Assembly: GCF_003939025.1 (NCBI RefSeq)
Contig: NZ_RQIH01000022.1
Span: 1-64,000, forward strand
Source: Rhizobium sophoriradicis
GTDB lineage: Bacteria > Pseudomonadota > Alphaproteobacteria > Rhizobiales > Rhizobiaceae
DNA: 64,000 bases
Direction of reading: 5' to 3'
Position 1 is the first letter of the stretch, and each line of letters opens with the position of its first letter. The notes under the pieces are model-generated. The model was not told where the DNA came from. It searched no databases and saw nothing but the letters and a program-made list of their open reading frames with translations. Below are positions 8,085 to 15,380 of the stretch, in pieces. A program made the translations under genes and the position numbers.

Positions 8085-9608
8085 CTATGCGCGCGCCCGC
8101 ATCCCGGCACGCGCCAGACCGTCCAGAACAGGCGCAAAGCGTCGCGGGTCTTTGGCCGGCTGCCCCGCCAGAATACTCTCCAGCGTAACGTCGGGCGCGA
8201 TCGCTTCAAGTGCATGCAGGAACTGCCGCGCCTCGTTGATATGGCCGAGATGCGCATGCGCGGCGATCAGCATCCAATAGGTCGGATCGAAATGGGCATT
8301 GAGCGCCAGCGAACGCGATGCATAGGAAATTGCCGCCTCGTAATTGCCGCGGGTGAGCTCGGCCATGGCGATGGCGGTCAGCGAAAACCGCGCATCCGGG
8401 TCGCGCGGCCCCAGCCTCAAGGCGCGATGGAGGCGCTCGAGCGCCCGATCGATATCGCCGCAATGCAGGGCGGCGGTGCCGGAGCAGGCCGCGACGAAAA
8501 GATCGTTGGGATTGGCGGCCGCGGCCGCCTCCAGTACGGCCATGCCGCCTTCATAATCCTTGCCGGCCTGCACCAATGCCATGCCGCAATGGGCCATGAC
8601 CCGGGGATCGCCGCCGCAGTGCTGGAGACCGCGCCGCGCGAGACTAACGCATTCTGCTACATCGTCCCTTCCAAGCCACGGCCAGCCCATGGCGATGCGA
8701 TGTTCAAGCGCCCAGGCGGCATGCGACAGGATCATCGGATTTTCCGGCTCGATCGCCAGCGCCTGCTGCAGCAGACCATAGGCGACGGCATTATTTTCCA
8801 TCGACTCATCGATGATCGCGGCGAGCGCACGCAGATAGAGGTCGTAAACCGCCAGGCTGTTCGGCCGGTCGCGCCGCGATCTCTGGATTTCGGCGACTTC
8901 GATCGTCGGTTCGACGGTCGAGGCGACCCGCTCGGTGATATGATCCTGAAAGGCGAACATGCCGCCGATGCCGTCTTCGAAATGATCGGCCCAGAGATTG
9001 GCCGCCGTCACGCCGTCGACCAGCTGCACGTTGATGCGCACCTGCGAACCTTCGCGCCGGATGCTGCCTTCGAGCACGTAGCGCACCCCGAGCTGAGCTG
9101 CGACCTCCCTGATGTCGATGCTGCGGCCCTTGTAGACGAACGCAGAGTTGCGCGAGACGACCGAAAAGGAACGGAAGCGCGCCAGCGCGGTGATAATGTC
9201 AGTCACCACGCCATCGGCGAAGTAATCCTGATCGGCATCGCCGCCGAGATTGACGAAGGGAAGAACCGCCACGGTCGGCGGCTGCGCCGATGCGGCCTCG
9301 TCCTGCCGCGGCAGACGATAGCCGACCCTGGGAACGGTGACGATCCAGTCCGTCCCATCGGCCCTTACACCGAGAAGCCTCCGGAGAGCGGCGATCTGGA
9401 CGGTGAGGTTGCCTTCCTCGACGGCAAGCCCCGGCCAAGCCCGCTCCATCAGATCCGCTTTGGTAACGACCCGTCCCTCGGCTTCCAGCAGCAGACCAAG
9501 CAAGGCGGCCGGCCGCGGCCCTGTCGCAACAGGCTTGCCCTCCCGCCACAGGCTTCCTGTCCGGGGATCGTAAAGGAACGGAGCGAAGGAAAGCGTCGAG
9601 CTGCCCAT
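8085..9608 (-). CDS. Winged-helix regulator with TolB-like and TPR domains
   Basis: 507 residues. Residues 8-105 form an OmpR/CadC-type winged helix (LLEAEGRVVTKADLMERAWPG; ALRRLLG...IVTVPRVGYRL). Residues 115-230 resemble the FlgO/TolB-like domain often found in adenylate-cyclase-like regulators (VAVLPFVNLGGDADQDYFADG). The C-terminal 270 residues are TPR-like helical repeats. Unlike CadC there is no transmembrane helix, so it should act in the cytoplasm. It stands alone, next to the 3' end of the EamA gene; targets and signal are unknown. Confidence 0.8.
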   Translation of the reverse strand: MGSSTLSFAPFLYDPRTGSLWREGKPVATGPRPAALLGLLLEAEGRVVTKADLMERAWPGLAVEEGNLTVQIAALRRLLGVRADGTDWIVTVPRVGYRLPRQDEAASAQPPTVAVLPFVNLGGDADQDYFADGVVTDIITALARFRSFSVVSRNSAFVYKGRSIDIREVAAQLGVRYVLEGSIRREGSQVRINVQLVDGVTAANLWADHFEDGIGGMFAFQDHITERVASTVEPTIEVAEIQRSRRDRPNSLAVYDLYLRALAAIIDESMENNAVAYGLLQQALAIEPENPMILSHAAWALEHRIAMGWPWLGRDDVAECVSLARRGLQHCGGDPRVMAHCGMALVQAGKDYEGGMAVLEAAAAANPNDLFVAACSGTAALHCGDIDRALERLHRALRLGPRDPDARFSLTAIAMAELTRGNYEAAISYASRSLALNAHFDPTYWMLIAAHAHLGHINEARQFLHALEAIAPDVTLESILAGQPAKDPRRFAPVLDGLARAGMRARA

Positions 9609-9713
9609 GCGGAAGCATAACGCGAAAATTGATCAGATCGAAGTGGCTCGACCAGCTGCGAAGAAAAGTCATCGTCAGAACGGAACCTTACAGCTTTATG
9701 CCCTCTCCCAGGT

Positions 9714-10145
9714 TCAGGCCCGATAGGCGACGAGCACGGCGCCTCCGGCAATCATGATGACGCCGAGCCAGTTCGGCAGCGTCAGGCGTTCTCCGAGGAA
9801 AAGCACCGCAAAGACGGACACGAAGACGACGGACAGCTTGTCGATCGGCGCAACACGGGCAGCATCGCCGAGCTTCAGAGCCCGGAAATAGCAAATCCAG
9901 GATGCGCCGGTGGCAAGGCCCGAAAGCACCAGGAAGAACCAGCTCCTGCTCGACACCGAGGATGGCTCCTGCCAATTGCCGGTCACATAGATCATCACGC
10001 CCGCCGCCAGCAGGATGACGATGGTGCGAATGAAGGAGTCGGAATTCACGTTCTCGACGCCGACCTTGGCGAAAATCGCGGTGAGCGCCGCAAAGCCGGC
10101 AGAAAGAAGCGCCCAAAGCGGCCAGCTTGTGAGAAGGCTTTTCAT
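9714..10145 (-). CDS. EamA/DMT-family membrane protein
   Basis: 143 residues with about five hydrophobic helices, corresponding to a single EamA repeat (for example SFIRTIVILLAAGVMIYV and SVFVSVFAVLFLGERL). Full-length DMT transporters contain two such repeats; single-repeat members are thought to work as dimers. It lies 40 nt downstream of the Gfo/Idh/MocA gene on the same strand and probably belongs to that operon, so it could move a sugar or sugar derivative. The substrate is inferred from context only. Confidence 0.8.
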   Translation of the reverse strand: MKSLLTSWPLWALLSAGFAALTAIFAKVGVENVNSDSFIRTIVILLAAGVMIYVTGNWQEPSSVSSRSWFFLVLSGLATGASWICYFRALKLGDAARVAPIDKLSVVFVSVFAVLFLGERLTLPNWLGVIMIAGGAVLVAYRA

Positions 10146-10185
10146 ACGGCTTGTCCCTGCCCCTCCGGCTCTTTCTCCAGCAGCA

Positions 10186-11229
10186 TCAGACCTTCAGCTC
10201 GCGTCGCTCACGCTCGGTCACCATGGCGAGGTCGAGTACCTTCTGCAGGTTGGCGGCGTGGCGGAAATTGGGATCCGGCTGGATGCCGCTTGCCACCGCC
10301 TCGGCGAACCGCTGGTAGTTGGTCGGCACCGGCGTCACCTCGATCTCCCTCCAGGTGGCGGTCTCGGCATCCTCGCCGAGGCAGCCGCGCAATTCGGAAC
10401 CGCCGGGGCGATGAATGACCTCGAGGCTGCCCTTTTCGCCATAGATGCGCAGCTTCAGCTCGTTCAGATGGCCCGTCGCCCAGCGGCTGGCATGGATGAC
10501 GCCGAGCGCGCCGTTGGCGAAATCGACCGACATGGTGAAGCTGTCATTGGCGTCGAGCATATATTCGCCGATCTGGCCGCCGGGCGCCTTGTTGAAGGTC
10601 TTCAGCCGCGCAAAGACATGGTCGATGTCGGTCGCGGCGCCATAGGCGGCGAAATCGAGGATGTGGATGCCGACATCGCCGAGCACGCCATTCGAGCCGT
10701 GGCCGGTGGAAAGCCGCCACAGCCAGGTCGATTCCGTGCGCCAGTCGCCCCAGGCACGCGAGACGAGCCAGCTCTGCAGGTAGGAGGCCTCGACATGCTT
10801 GATCGTGCCGAGTTCGCCGGCGAGCACCATCTCACGGGCGCGCTGCAGCGGCGCGACATTGCGATAGGTGAGGTTGACCATGTTGATGACGCCGGCTTTT
10901 TCGGCCGCTTCCGTCATCTCCAGCGCCTTCGGATAGTTTTCCGCCAGCGGTTTCTCGCAGAACACATGTTTGCCGGAAGCGATCAGCGCCAGCGTGGTTG
11001 GGTGATGGATGCGATCGGGCGTAATGTTCGTCGCCGCATCGAATTCGCCCCAGTCGATCGCCTCGTCCAGCGACAGAAACCGCCTTTCGATGCCGAACTT
11101 GTCGGCGAAGGCGGAAAGCCGGTCGGGATCGGTATCGACGGCGCCGACAACAGTCACGCCGTCGATTTTGCTGAAGTGGGTGAGCTGGTTTTTCGCCATC
11201 ACGCCGGTGCCAAGAACGAGTAGTCGCAT
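10186..11229 (-). CDS. Gfo/Idh/MocA-family oxidoreductase (ThuB-like)
   Basis: 347 residues. N-terminal Rossmann fold with the dinucleotide motif VLGTGVMAKNQ (residues 5-15) and the family hallmark EKP (about 92-94, HVFCEKPLAENYP). The C-terminal alpha/beta domain carries DVGIHILDFAAYG, the active-site region with the conserved Asp and His. These enzymes oxidise sugars or inositols with NAD(P). The neighbour encodes a ThuA-domain protein; in Sinorhizobium ThuA and ThuB act together in trehalose catabolism, but here the thuEFGK transporter genes are absent, so the substrate may differ. Confidence 0.88.
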   Translation of the reverse strand: MRLLVLGTGVMAKNQLTHFSKIDGVTVVGAVDTDPDRLSAFADKFGIERRFLSLDEAIDWGEFDAATNITPDRIHHPTTLALIASGKHVFCEKPLAENYPKALEMTEAAEKAGVINMVNLTYRNVAPLQRAREMVLAGELGTIKHVEASYLQSWLVSRAWGDWRTESTWLWRLSTGHGSNGVLGDVGIHILDFAAYGAATDIDHVFARLKTFNKAPGGQIGEYMLDANDSFTMSVDFANGALGVIHASRWATGHLNELKLRIYGEKGSLEVIHRPGGSELRGCLGEDAETATWREIEVTPVPTNYQRFAEAVASGIQPDPNFRHAANLQKVLDLAMVTERERRELKV

Positions 11230-11238
11230 GGATGCTCC

Positions 11239-12024
11239 TCAGCGGTAACCGGCTTCGCCGGCCTGGTGCAATTTCGGGCCGCGTTCGACGATCGGCTCCA
11301 GCGCCTTTTCTACAGGCACATTTGGAGCGTCGGTAATACCAGTTAACGCAGCTTGCGGGTTATACGCCCACTTGACGCCGTTGATCAGCACCTTCTGGAC
11401 GGTGGCGTCGTGATAGGTCGGATAGGTCTCGTGGCCGGGGCGGAAATAGAAGATGTTGCCGGCGCCGCGCCGCCAGGTGAGGCCGGAGCGGAACACTTCC
11501 CCACCCTGGAACCAGGAGATGAACACCGTTTCGAGCGGCTCCGGCACCGAGAACTGCTCGCCATACATTTCCTCATTCTCGAGCTCGAAATGCTCGTCTA
11601 TGCCAGCGGCGATCGGATGGCGTGGATTGATCGTCCACAGCCTCTCACGCTCGCCGGCCTCGCGCCATTTCAGCGCGCAGGGCGTTCCCATCAGCCGCTT
11701 GAAGATCTTGGAGAAATGGCCGGAATGCAGCACCAGTAGGCCCATGCCCTCCCAGACGCGCTTTGCGACCCGCTCGACAACGACGTCGGAAACGGCGCCG
11801 TGATCCTTGTGGCCCCACCAGGTCAGCACGTCGGTGTCGGCAAGCCGGGCTTCGCTCAGCCCATGTTCCGGCTCCTGCAGCGTCGCCGTCGTCGCCGAGA
11901 TGCCGGGATCGGCATTCAGCGCATTGGCGATCGTCGTGTGCATGCCCTCGGGATAGATGCCGCGGACGATCTCATTGGTATTCTCATGGATGTTTTCACC
12001 CCAGACGACGGTGCGAATGGCCAT
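11239..12024 (-). CDS. ThuA-domain protein
   Basis: 261 residues of the ThuA / class-I-amidotransferase-like fold. Typical features are VVWGENIHE near the N-terminus, LVLHSGHFSKIFKRLMGT in the middle, and HPIAAGIDEHFELENEEMYGE in the C-terminal half. The family includes trehalose-utilisation ThuA of rhizobia. It is the first gene of a ThuA - Gfo/Idh/MocA - EamA operon, 9 nt before the oxidoreductase. A 16-bp perfect palindrome of LacI-operator type sits 45 bp upstream of its start, so sugar-responsive control is likely. Confidence 0.87.
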   Translation of the reverse strand: MAIRTVVWGENIHENTNEIVRGIYPEGMHTTIANALNADPGISATTATLQEPEHGLSEARLADTDVLTWWGHKDHGAVSDVVVERVAKRVWEGMGLLVLHSGHFSKIFKRLMGTPCALKWREAGERERLWTINPRHPIAAGIDEHFELENEEMYGEQFSVPEPLETVFISWFQGGEVFRSGLTWRRGAGNIFYFRPGHETYPTYHDATVQKVLINGVKWAYNPQAALTGITDAPNVPVEKALEPIVERGPKLHQAGEAGYR

Positions 12025-12069
12025 GGTGTGCTCCTGTAGAGTGGAAGTCTCGATAGGCGGGAAAGTGGA

Positions 12070-12085
12070 TCCAAAGCGCTTTGGA
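12070..12085. promoter_or_regulatory. LacI-family-type operator palindrome
   Basis: TCCAAAGCGCTTTGGA is a perfect 16-bp palindrome with a central CG, the form expected for LacI/GalR-type operators. It lies 45 bp upstream of the ThuA gene start. No LacI-type gene is present in the window, so the regulator would act in trans. Confidence 0.6.
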
Positions 12086-12213
12086 GAACGGCGCTGTGTG
12101 CGCCTCGCTCTCCACCACGTCCAAGCAACACATAGCCCTTTGTCAGGAATTTGACAAAGGGGAAAATTTCTCTCGTGAAGTGGGAGACGGTTTCATAAAA
12201 TATCGAAGCAATA

Positions 12214-12555
12214 TCAATGGGAAACGGACTTCGAAAACAGGTTGACGACGACGACGCCGGAGATGATCAACGTGAGGCCGATGATTGCCGGCAGGTCGAG
12301 CCGCTGCCTGAAAAAGACAAGGCCGACGGAGGAAATCAGCACGATTCCCAAAGCGCTCCAAATCGCATAGGCGATGCCGACGGGGATGCTTTTCAGGGTC
12401 AGCGACAGGCAGTAGAAGGCGGCCGCATAACAGGCGACGACGAGCGCCGTCGGTCCGATGCGGGTGAACTGCTGCGACAGTTGCAGCGCGGTCGTGCCGA
12501 TGACTTCAAGTACGACGGCTGCAAAAAGCAGCCCGTAAACGGCGGCCTGGCTCAT
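12214..12555 (-). CDS. Small multidrug resistance (SMR) transporter
   Basis: 113 residues with four transmembrane helices. The family glutamate sits in helix 1 (FAAVVLEVIGTTAL), and the helix 2-3 region reads SIPVGIAYAIWSALGIVLI, very close to EmrE/QacE/SugE. Such proteins form dimers in the inner membrane and exchange cationic drugs or guanidinium for protons. I use the internal ATG at 12555 because the upstream extension overlaps the tetR gene in another frame. It follows the TetR gene by 17 nt, so the pair is a regulator-pump operon. Confidence 0.9.
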   Translation of the reverse strand: MSQAAVYGLLFAAVVLEVIGTTALQLSQQFTRIGPTALVVACYAAAFYCLSLTLKSIPVGIAYAIWSALGIVLISSVGLVFFRQRLDLPAIIGLTLIISGVVVVNLFSKSVSH

Positions 12556-12572
12556 GACGAACTCCCTTCGGA

Positions 12573-13136
12573 TTACTTGCCCGTCAGCTCCACGAGGCGG
12601 CCGATGAGATCGCGCCTCAGGGCACCGTCGATATCGTGGCTTTCCAGCGTGTCCGCGAACCAAAGCCCGTCGGCGGCAAACCGCACGATCTGGGCGTCGA
12701 GCGAGGAATCGGTGCCGACATATTCCTCCGCCCGCGCCTGCACCCACTGGCGCCAGCGCAGACGCAGCCGGGGTTCGGCAAGCAGCGCGATCGTCACCTG
12801 CGTCCAGTTCCTGGAATCATCGGGACGATCCTTGAGGCCGGATACCGCCTTGACATAGGCCCGGGTGAAACGGCCCTGCGGTAGCGGATCACCTCGCATC
12901 AGTTCCTCTATATCGGCGTCGAACTTTTCAAGCAGGCTCTCGAACAGGGCGTCGAGCAGCGCATTCTTCGTCGGGAAGTGATGCAGCAGCCCGCCCTTGC
13001 TGACGCTGGAGGCGGCGGACACCGCATCGAGTGTGACCGCGGCCATGCCTTCGCTCGCGGCAAGGCGCGCGGCGACATCCAGCAATTGCTGGCGCACGAG
13101 GGCCGGTTGTTTCTTGCGGTGATGAGCGTTGGACAT
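12573..13136 (-). CDS. TetR-family repressor of the SMR pump
   Basis: 187 residues. The HTH is at about 15-60 (LLDVAARLAASEGMAAVTLDAVSAASSVSKGGLLHHFPTK has the usual TetR spacing), followed by an alpha-helical ligand domain. It is co-transcribed with an SMR efflux gene. A perfect inverted repeat, ACCGTC-TG-GACGGT, occupies its promoter spacer, which supports autorepression and drug-inducible control of the pump. The ligand is unknown. Confidence 0.87.
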   Translation of the reverse strand: MSNAHHRKKQPALVRQQLLDVAARLAASEGMAAVTLDAVSAASSVSKGGLLHHFPTKNALLDALFESLLEKFDADIEELMRGDPLPQGRFTRAYVKAVSGLKDRPDDSRNWTQVTIALLAEPRLRLRWRQWVQARAEEYVGTDSSLDAQIVRFAADGLWFADTLESHDIDGALRRDLIGRLVELTGK

Positions 13137-13150
13137 ATGGGATTAAAGAT

Positions 13151-13172
13151 ACCGTCTGGACGGTTTTGTCAA
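13151..13172 (-). promoter_or_regulatory. TetR operator inside tetR-SMR promoter
   Basis: The perfect dyad ACCGTCTGGACGGT (13151-13164) lies immediately downstream of a consensus -35 box, TTGACA on the minus strand (13167-13172). The -10 is less clear (TATCTT or a sequence shifted by 1-2 nt). Binding between the -35 and -10 would block transcription. Confidence 0.62.
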
Positions 13173-13302
13173 GCAGAATCTGTGGAAACCCTATGGAGCC
13201 GGCATTATGCGCGAAATGCCGCGGCAGCTTGATGACGGTTGCGATCATTTTCCGCCCGGTGCATGAAGGTCGGAAGACGGGGAATGCATCTGGGATGGTT
13301 TC

Positions 13303-13698
13303 GTGACGGAGAAGGTCACCACTCTATATCAAGCGATCGGCGGCGATCACGCCGTGCGGGCGCTGACGCGCCGTTTCTATGAGCTGATGGACAGGCTGCC
13401 GGAGGCAAGCAACGTGCGCGCCGTGCACCCGCCGAGCCTTCAGGAGAGCGAAGAGAAATTCTACGAATATATGAGCGGTTATCTCGGCGGGCCGCCGCTC
13501 TATACCGACAAGCGCGGCCATCCGCGGCTGCGCAGCCGCCACTTCGTCGCCGAGATCGGCCCTGTCGAGCGCGACGAATGGTTGCTCTGCTTCCGCCGCG
13601 CCCTGGACGAGACGATTGCGACCCAGGCACTGCGCGATCTCATCTGGGCGCCGGTCGAGCGCCTCGCCTACCATATGCAGAACAAGGAACAGCCATGA
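13303..13698 (+). CDS. Group II truncated haemoglobin
   Basis: 131 residues from a GTG codon; no in-frame ATG lies nearby upstream. It is a 2-on-2 globin of the trHbO type: Phe-Tyr at B9-B10 (RRFYELM), the YEYMSGYLGGPPLY segment, proximal His F8 at about residue 80 (RSRHF), and the group II Trp at G8, about residue 93 (DEWLLCF). It binds heme and probably handles oxygen, NO or peroxide. It overlaps the DUF423 gene by 4 nt, which suggests co-translation. Confidence 0.9.
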   Translation: MTEKVTTLYQAIGGDHAVRALTRRFYELMDRLPEASNVRAVHPPSLQESEEKFYEYMSGYLGGPPLYTDKRGHPRLRSRHFVAEIGPVERDEWLLCFRRALDETIATQALRDLIWAPVERLAYHMQNKEQP

Positions 13699-14066
13699 GC
13701 CTGAATGCGCGTCTGGAACCAGTGCTCTATCTCTTTGCCGGCCTGTTCGGCGTGGCCGGCGTGGCACTCGCCGCCGTTGCCGCCCATGGCGGCGGGCAAG
13801 CCAGTCTCGCGGCATCCGCATCCGCCATGTGCCTGGCGCACGCCCCTGCCCTATTGGCACTGGCTTTCGGCACCACGAGACTCAAAACCGCCTGGCTGGC
13901 CGGTTTTCTGATGATCGTCGGCACGCTGCTCTTTGCGGGCGACCTGGTCTCGCTGCGTTTTGCCGGTTCAGGCCTCTTCCCCTATGCCGCCCCGACCGGC
14001 GGCTGGGCGATGATGCTTGGCTGGCTGGCGGTTGCGGCAGGTGCGGTGTTGCGCGTTCGGGCGTAG
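13695..14066 (+). CDS. DUF423-like membrane protein
   Basis: 123 residues with four predicted membrane helices and the family-typical opening in which helix 1 is followed by AAVAAHGG (residues 26-33; compare AFGAHGL in other DUF423 proteins). The ATG overlaps the globin stop codon. Function is unknown across the family; inner-membrane location is clear. Confidence 0.75.
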   Translation: MSLNARLEPVLYLFAGLFGVAGVALAAVAAHGGGQASLAASASAMCLAHAPALLALAFGTTRLKTAWLAGFLMIVGTLLFAGDLVSLRFAGSGLFPYAAPTGGWAMMLGWLAVAAGAVLRVRA

Positions 14067-14128
14067 AGTTTGGCAATCGCTGCCGGTTGCTCAAGAGCAA
14101 ACTAGGAGTCGCATGAAGGTGTGCGTGC

Positions 14129-14246
14129 AGCCCCCTCATCCGCCCCTTCGGGCACCTTCTCCCCGAGGGGAGAGGGGAAAACGAGCGCTGCGGCACGTCC
14201 TTCTACCCTCGGGGAGAAGGTGCCCGAAGGGGCGGATGAGGGGGCT
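14129..14246. repeat. Rhizobial palindromic intergenic element (RIME-like)
   Basis: Two perfect 41-bp arms in inverted orientation (14129-14169 and 14206-14246) separated by 36 bp. The arms contain CCTCATCCGCCCCTTCGGGC and CTTCTCCCCGAGGG. A closely related sequence recurs at 42397-42477. It lies between convergent genes and could fold into a long hairpin in RNA from either side. Confidence 0.85.
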
Positions 14247-14272
14247 ACGAACGCCGAGCTAACTGTCAGCAG

Positions 14273-14587
14273 CTATATCCCATCGACCACATTGAAGCCC
14301 TCAAACACCGGCGGCCCCTTGTACATCGCCTTGCGGTCGCCGGCATTGCGGTGGGCGGCGCGAAAATTCTCAGACTTCGTCCAGTTCTGAAAATCCGCTT
14401 CGCTCTTCCAGAGCGTGTGCGAGGAATAGAGCGTATAGCCCTCCTCTTCGTTGGCCTTGCCGCGCAGCAGGCGGAATTCGACGAAGCCGGGCACCTCGGT
14501 CAGGCTGGAATCGCGATTGCGCCAGACCGTCTCGAAATCACTCTCGCTCCCGGTTGCGACCTTGAAGCGGTTCATTGCGATATACAT
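14273..14587 (-). CDS. Antibiotic-biosynthesis-monooxygenase fold protein, probable heme monooxygenase
   Basis: 104 residues with a dimeric ferredoxin-like (ABM) fold: MYIAMNRFKVATGSE, VPGFVEFRLLRG, and SSHTLWKSEADFQNWTKSENFRAAH, which provides the conserved Asn/Trp and a candidate heme-ligand His. Related HmuQ/HmuD and HmoA/IsdG proteins open heme to release iron. Its position beside tonB and hmuPSTUV supports heme degradation. It is last in a three-gene minus-strand unit, 9 nt after the preceding gene. Confidence 0.75.
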   Translation of the reverse strand: MYIAMNRFKVATGSESDFETVWRNRDSSLTEVPGFVEFRLLRGKANEEEGYTLYSSHTLWKSEADFQNWTKSENFRAAHRNAGDRKAMYKGPPVFEGFNVVDGI

Positions 14588-14596
14588 GAAATCTCC

Positions 14597-14869
14597 CTAC
14601 GCCTTCCGCTTATCCGCCCTTGCCGCAAGCGCGGGAAAGGCGAGAATATTATTGCCGTTTGCCGCCGCCGGGCCAAGTGCTCTCGTCGTCGCTTCTCCGG
14701 GCATGCGCGTCTCCCAGGTCGGGAACAGCGTCACATTCTGATAGATCCGCTGGCGTTCGGCATGCTGCTGAAAAAGTTCGTAGAGTTCCGGCACGAGGGC
14801 GTCGCCGCTCTGCGCGGCGAGCTTGTGCAGGCCGATCATGGTGAAGCCGTCGGGATGCTGGTCGTTCAT
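14597..14869 (-). CDS. Conserved hypothetical protein in heme-related operon
   Basis: 90 residues, soluble, with no recognised domain. The N-terminal half is helical (LHKLAAQSGDALVPELYELFQQHAERQRIY). Its start overlaps the stop of the DUF2325 gene by 4 nt, and the heme-monooxygenase-like gene follows 9 nt later, so the three are translated as a set. A role in iron or heme handling is inferred from this context only. Confidence 0.65.
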   Translation of the reverse strand: MNDQHPDGFTMIGLHKLAAQSGDALVPELYELFQQHAERQRIYQNVTLFPTWETRMPGEATTRALGPAAANGNNILAFPALAARADKRKA

Positions 14870-15273
14870 CGGGAATTGTCTCGTTCGTTCATCGTCTGCA
14901 GCGCACGCTCCAGGCTGGACTTGCTGCCGTTGCGCAGCGGGATGAAGGCCTTGCCGAACTTCTTGCAGCCGGTCTTCACCCGAAGGCAGGCATCGTGGCT
15001 GATACAGTCGATCGGGCAGAACACGCAGTCGACCGAGGGAAGCACGGTATCGATGCGGGACACCGCTTCGCGCAGGCCGCCGTCGTGATGAATGAGCTCG
15101 GCGCCGAAATTGCTGCAGATTTGGCGAAGATGCGCCACCTGGCAGTCACGCCCGCCGACATAGAGGAAACTGCGGCCATCCAGTTTGGACCGTCCGGGGG
15201 ATGCCTGACTTGCGTCCTCGCCCGCGCTGTTGCGGACCTCCCGGTTCGAACGCTTCTTGCCCTTTCGAGCCAT
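14866..15273 (-). CDS. DUF2325 protein with cysteine cluster
   Basis: 135 residues. After a basic, disordered N-terminus (MARKGKKRSNR), residues 35-130 match DUF2325: FLYVGGRDCQVAHLRQIC, ELIHHDGGLREAVSRID, and the Cys-rich CVFCPIDCISHDACLRVK. The spaced cysteines could bind a metal or Fe-S cluster. It opens a three-gene unit with an unknown protein and a heme-monooxygenase-like protein. An AT-rich 107-bp leader separates it from tonB and probably contains its own promoter. Confidence 0.8.
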   Translation of the reverse strand: MARKGKKRSNREVRNSAGEDASQASPGRSKLDGRSFLYVGGRDCQVAHLRQICSNFGAELIHHDGGLREAVSRIDTVLPSVDCVFCPIDCISHDACLRVKTGCKKFGKAFIPLRNGSKSSLERALQTMNERDNSR

Positions 15274-15380
15274 TTACCACCCGTTCGCTCGTTGATCGTC
15301 ACACGATTCCTGCGTGTGCGAACGGACCTTATTAAACTTGATTTTTGTAGTAAAGTATAAAGTTGAATGATTTATCATAT

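Noticed and set aside
7977..9620. 547-codon plus-strand frame
   Set aside because: Antisense to the winged-helix/TPR regulator; no recognisable domain and composition typical of a shadow frame.
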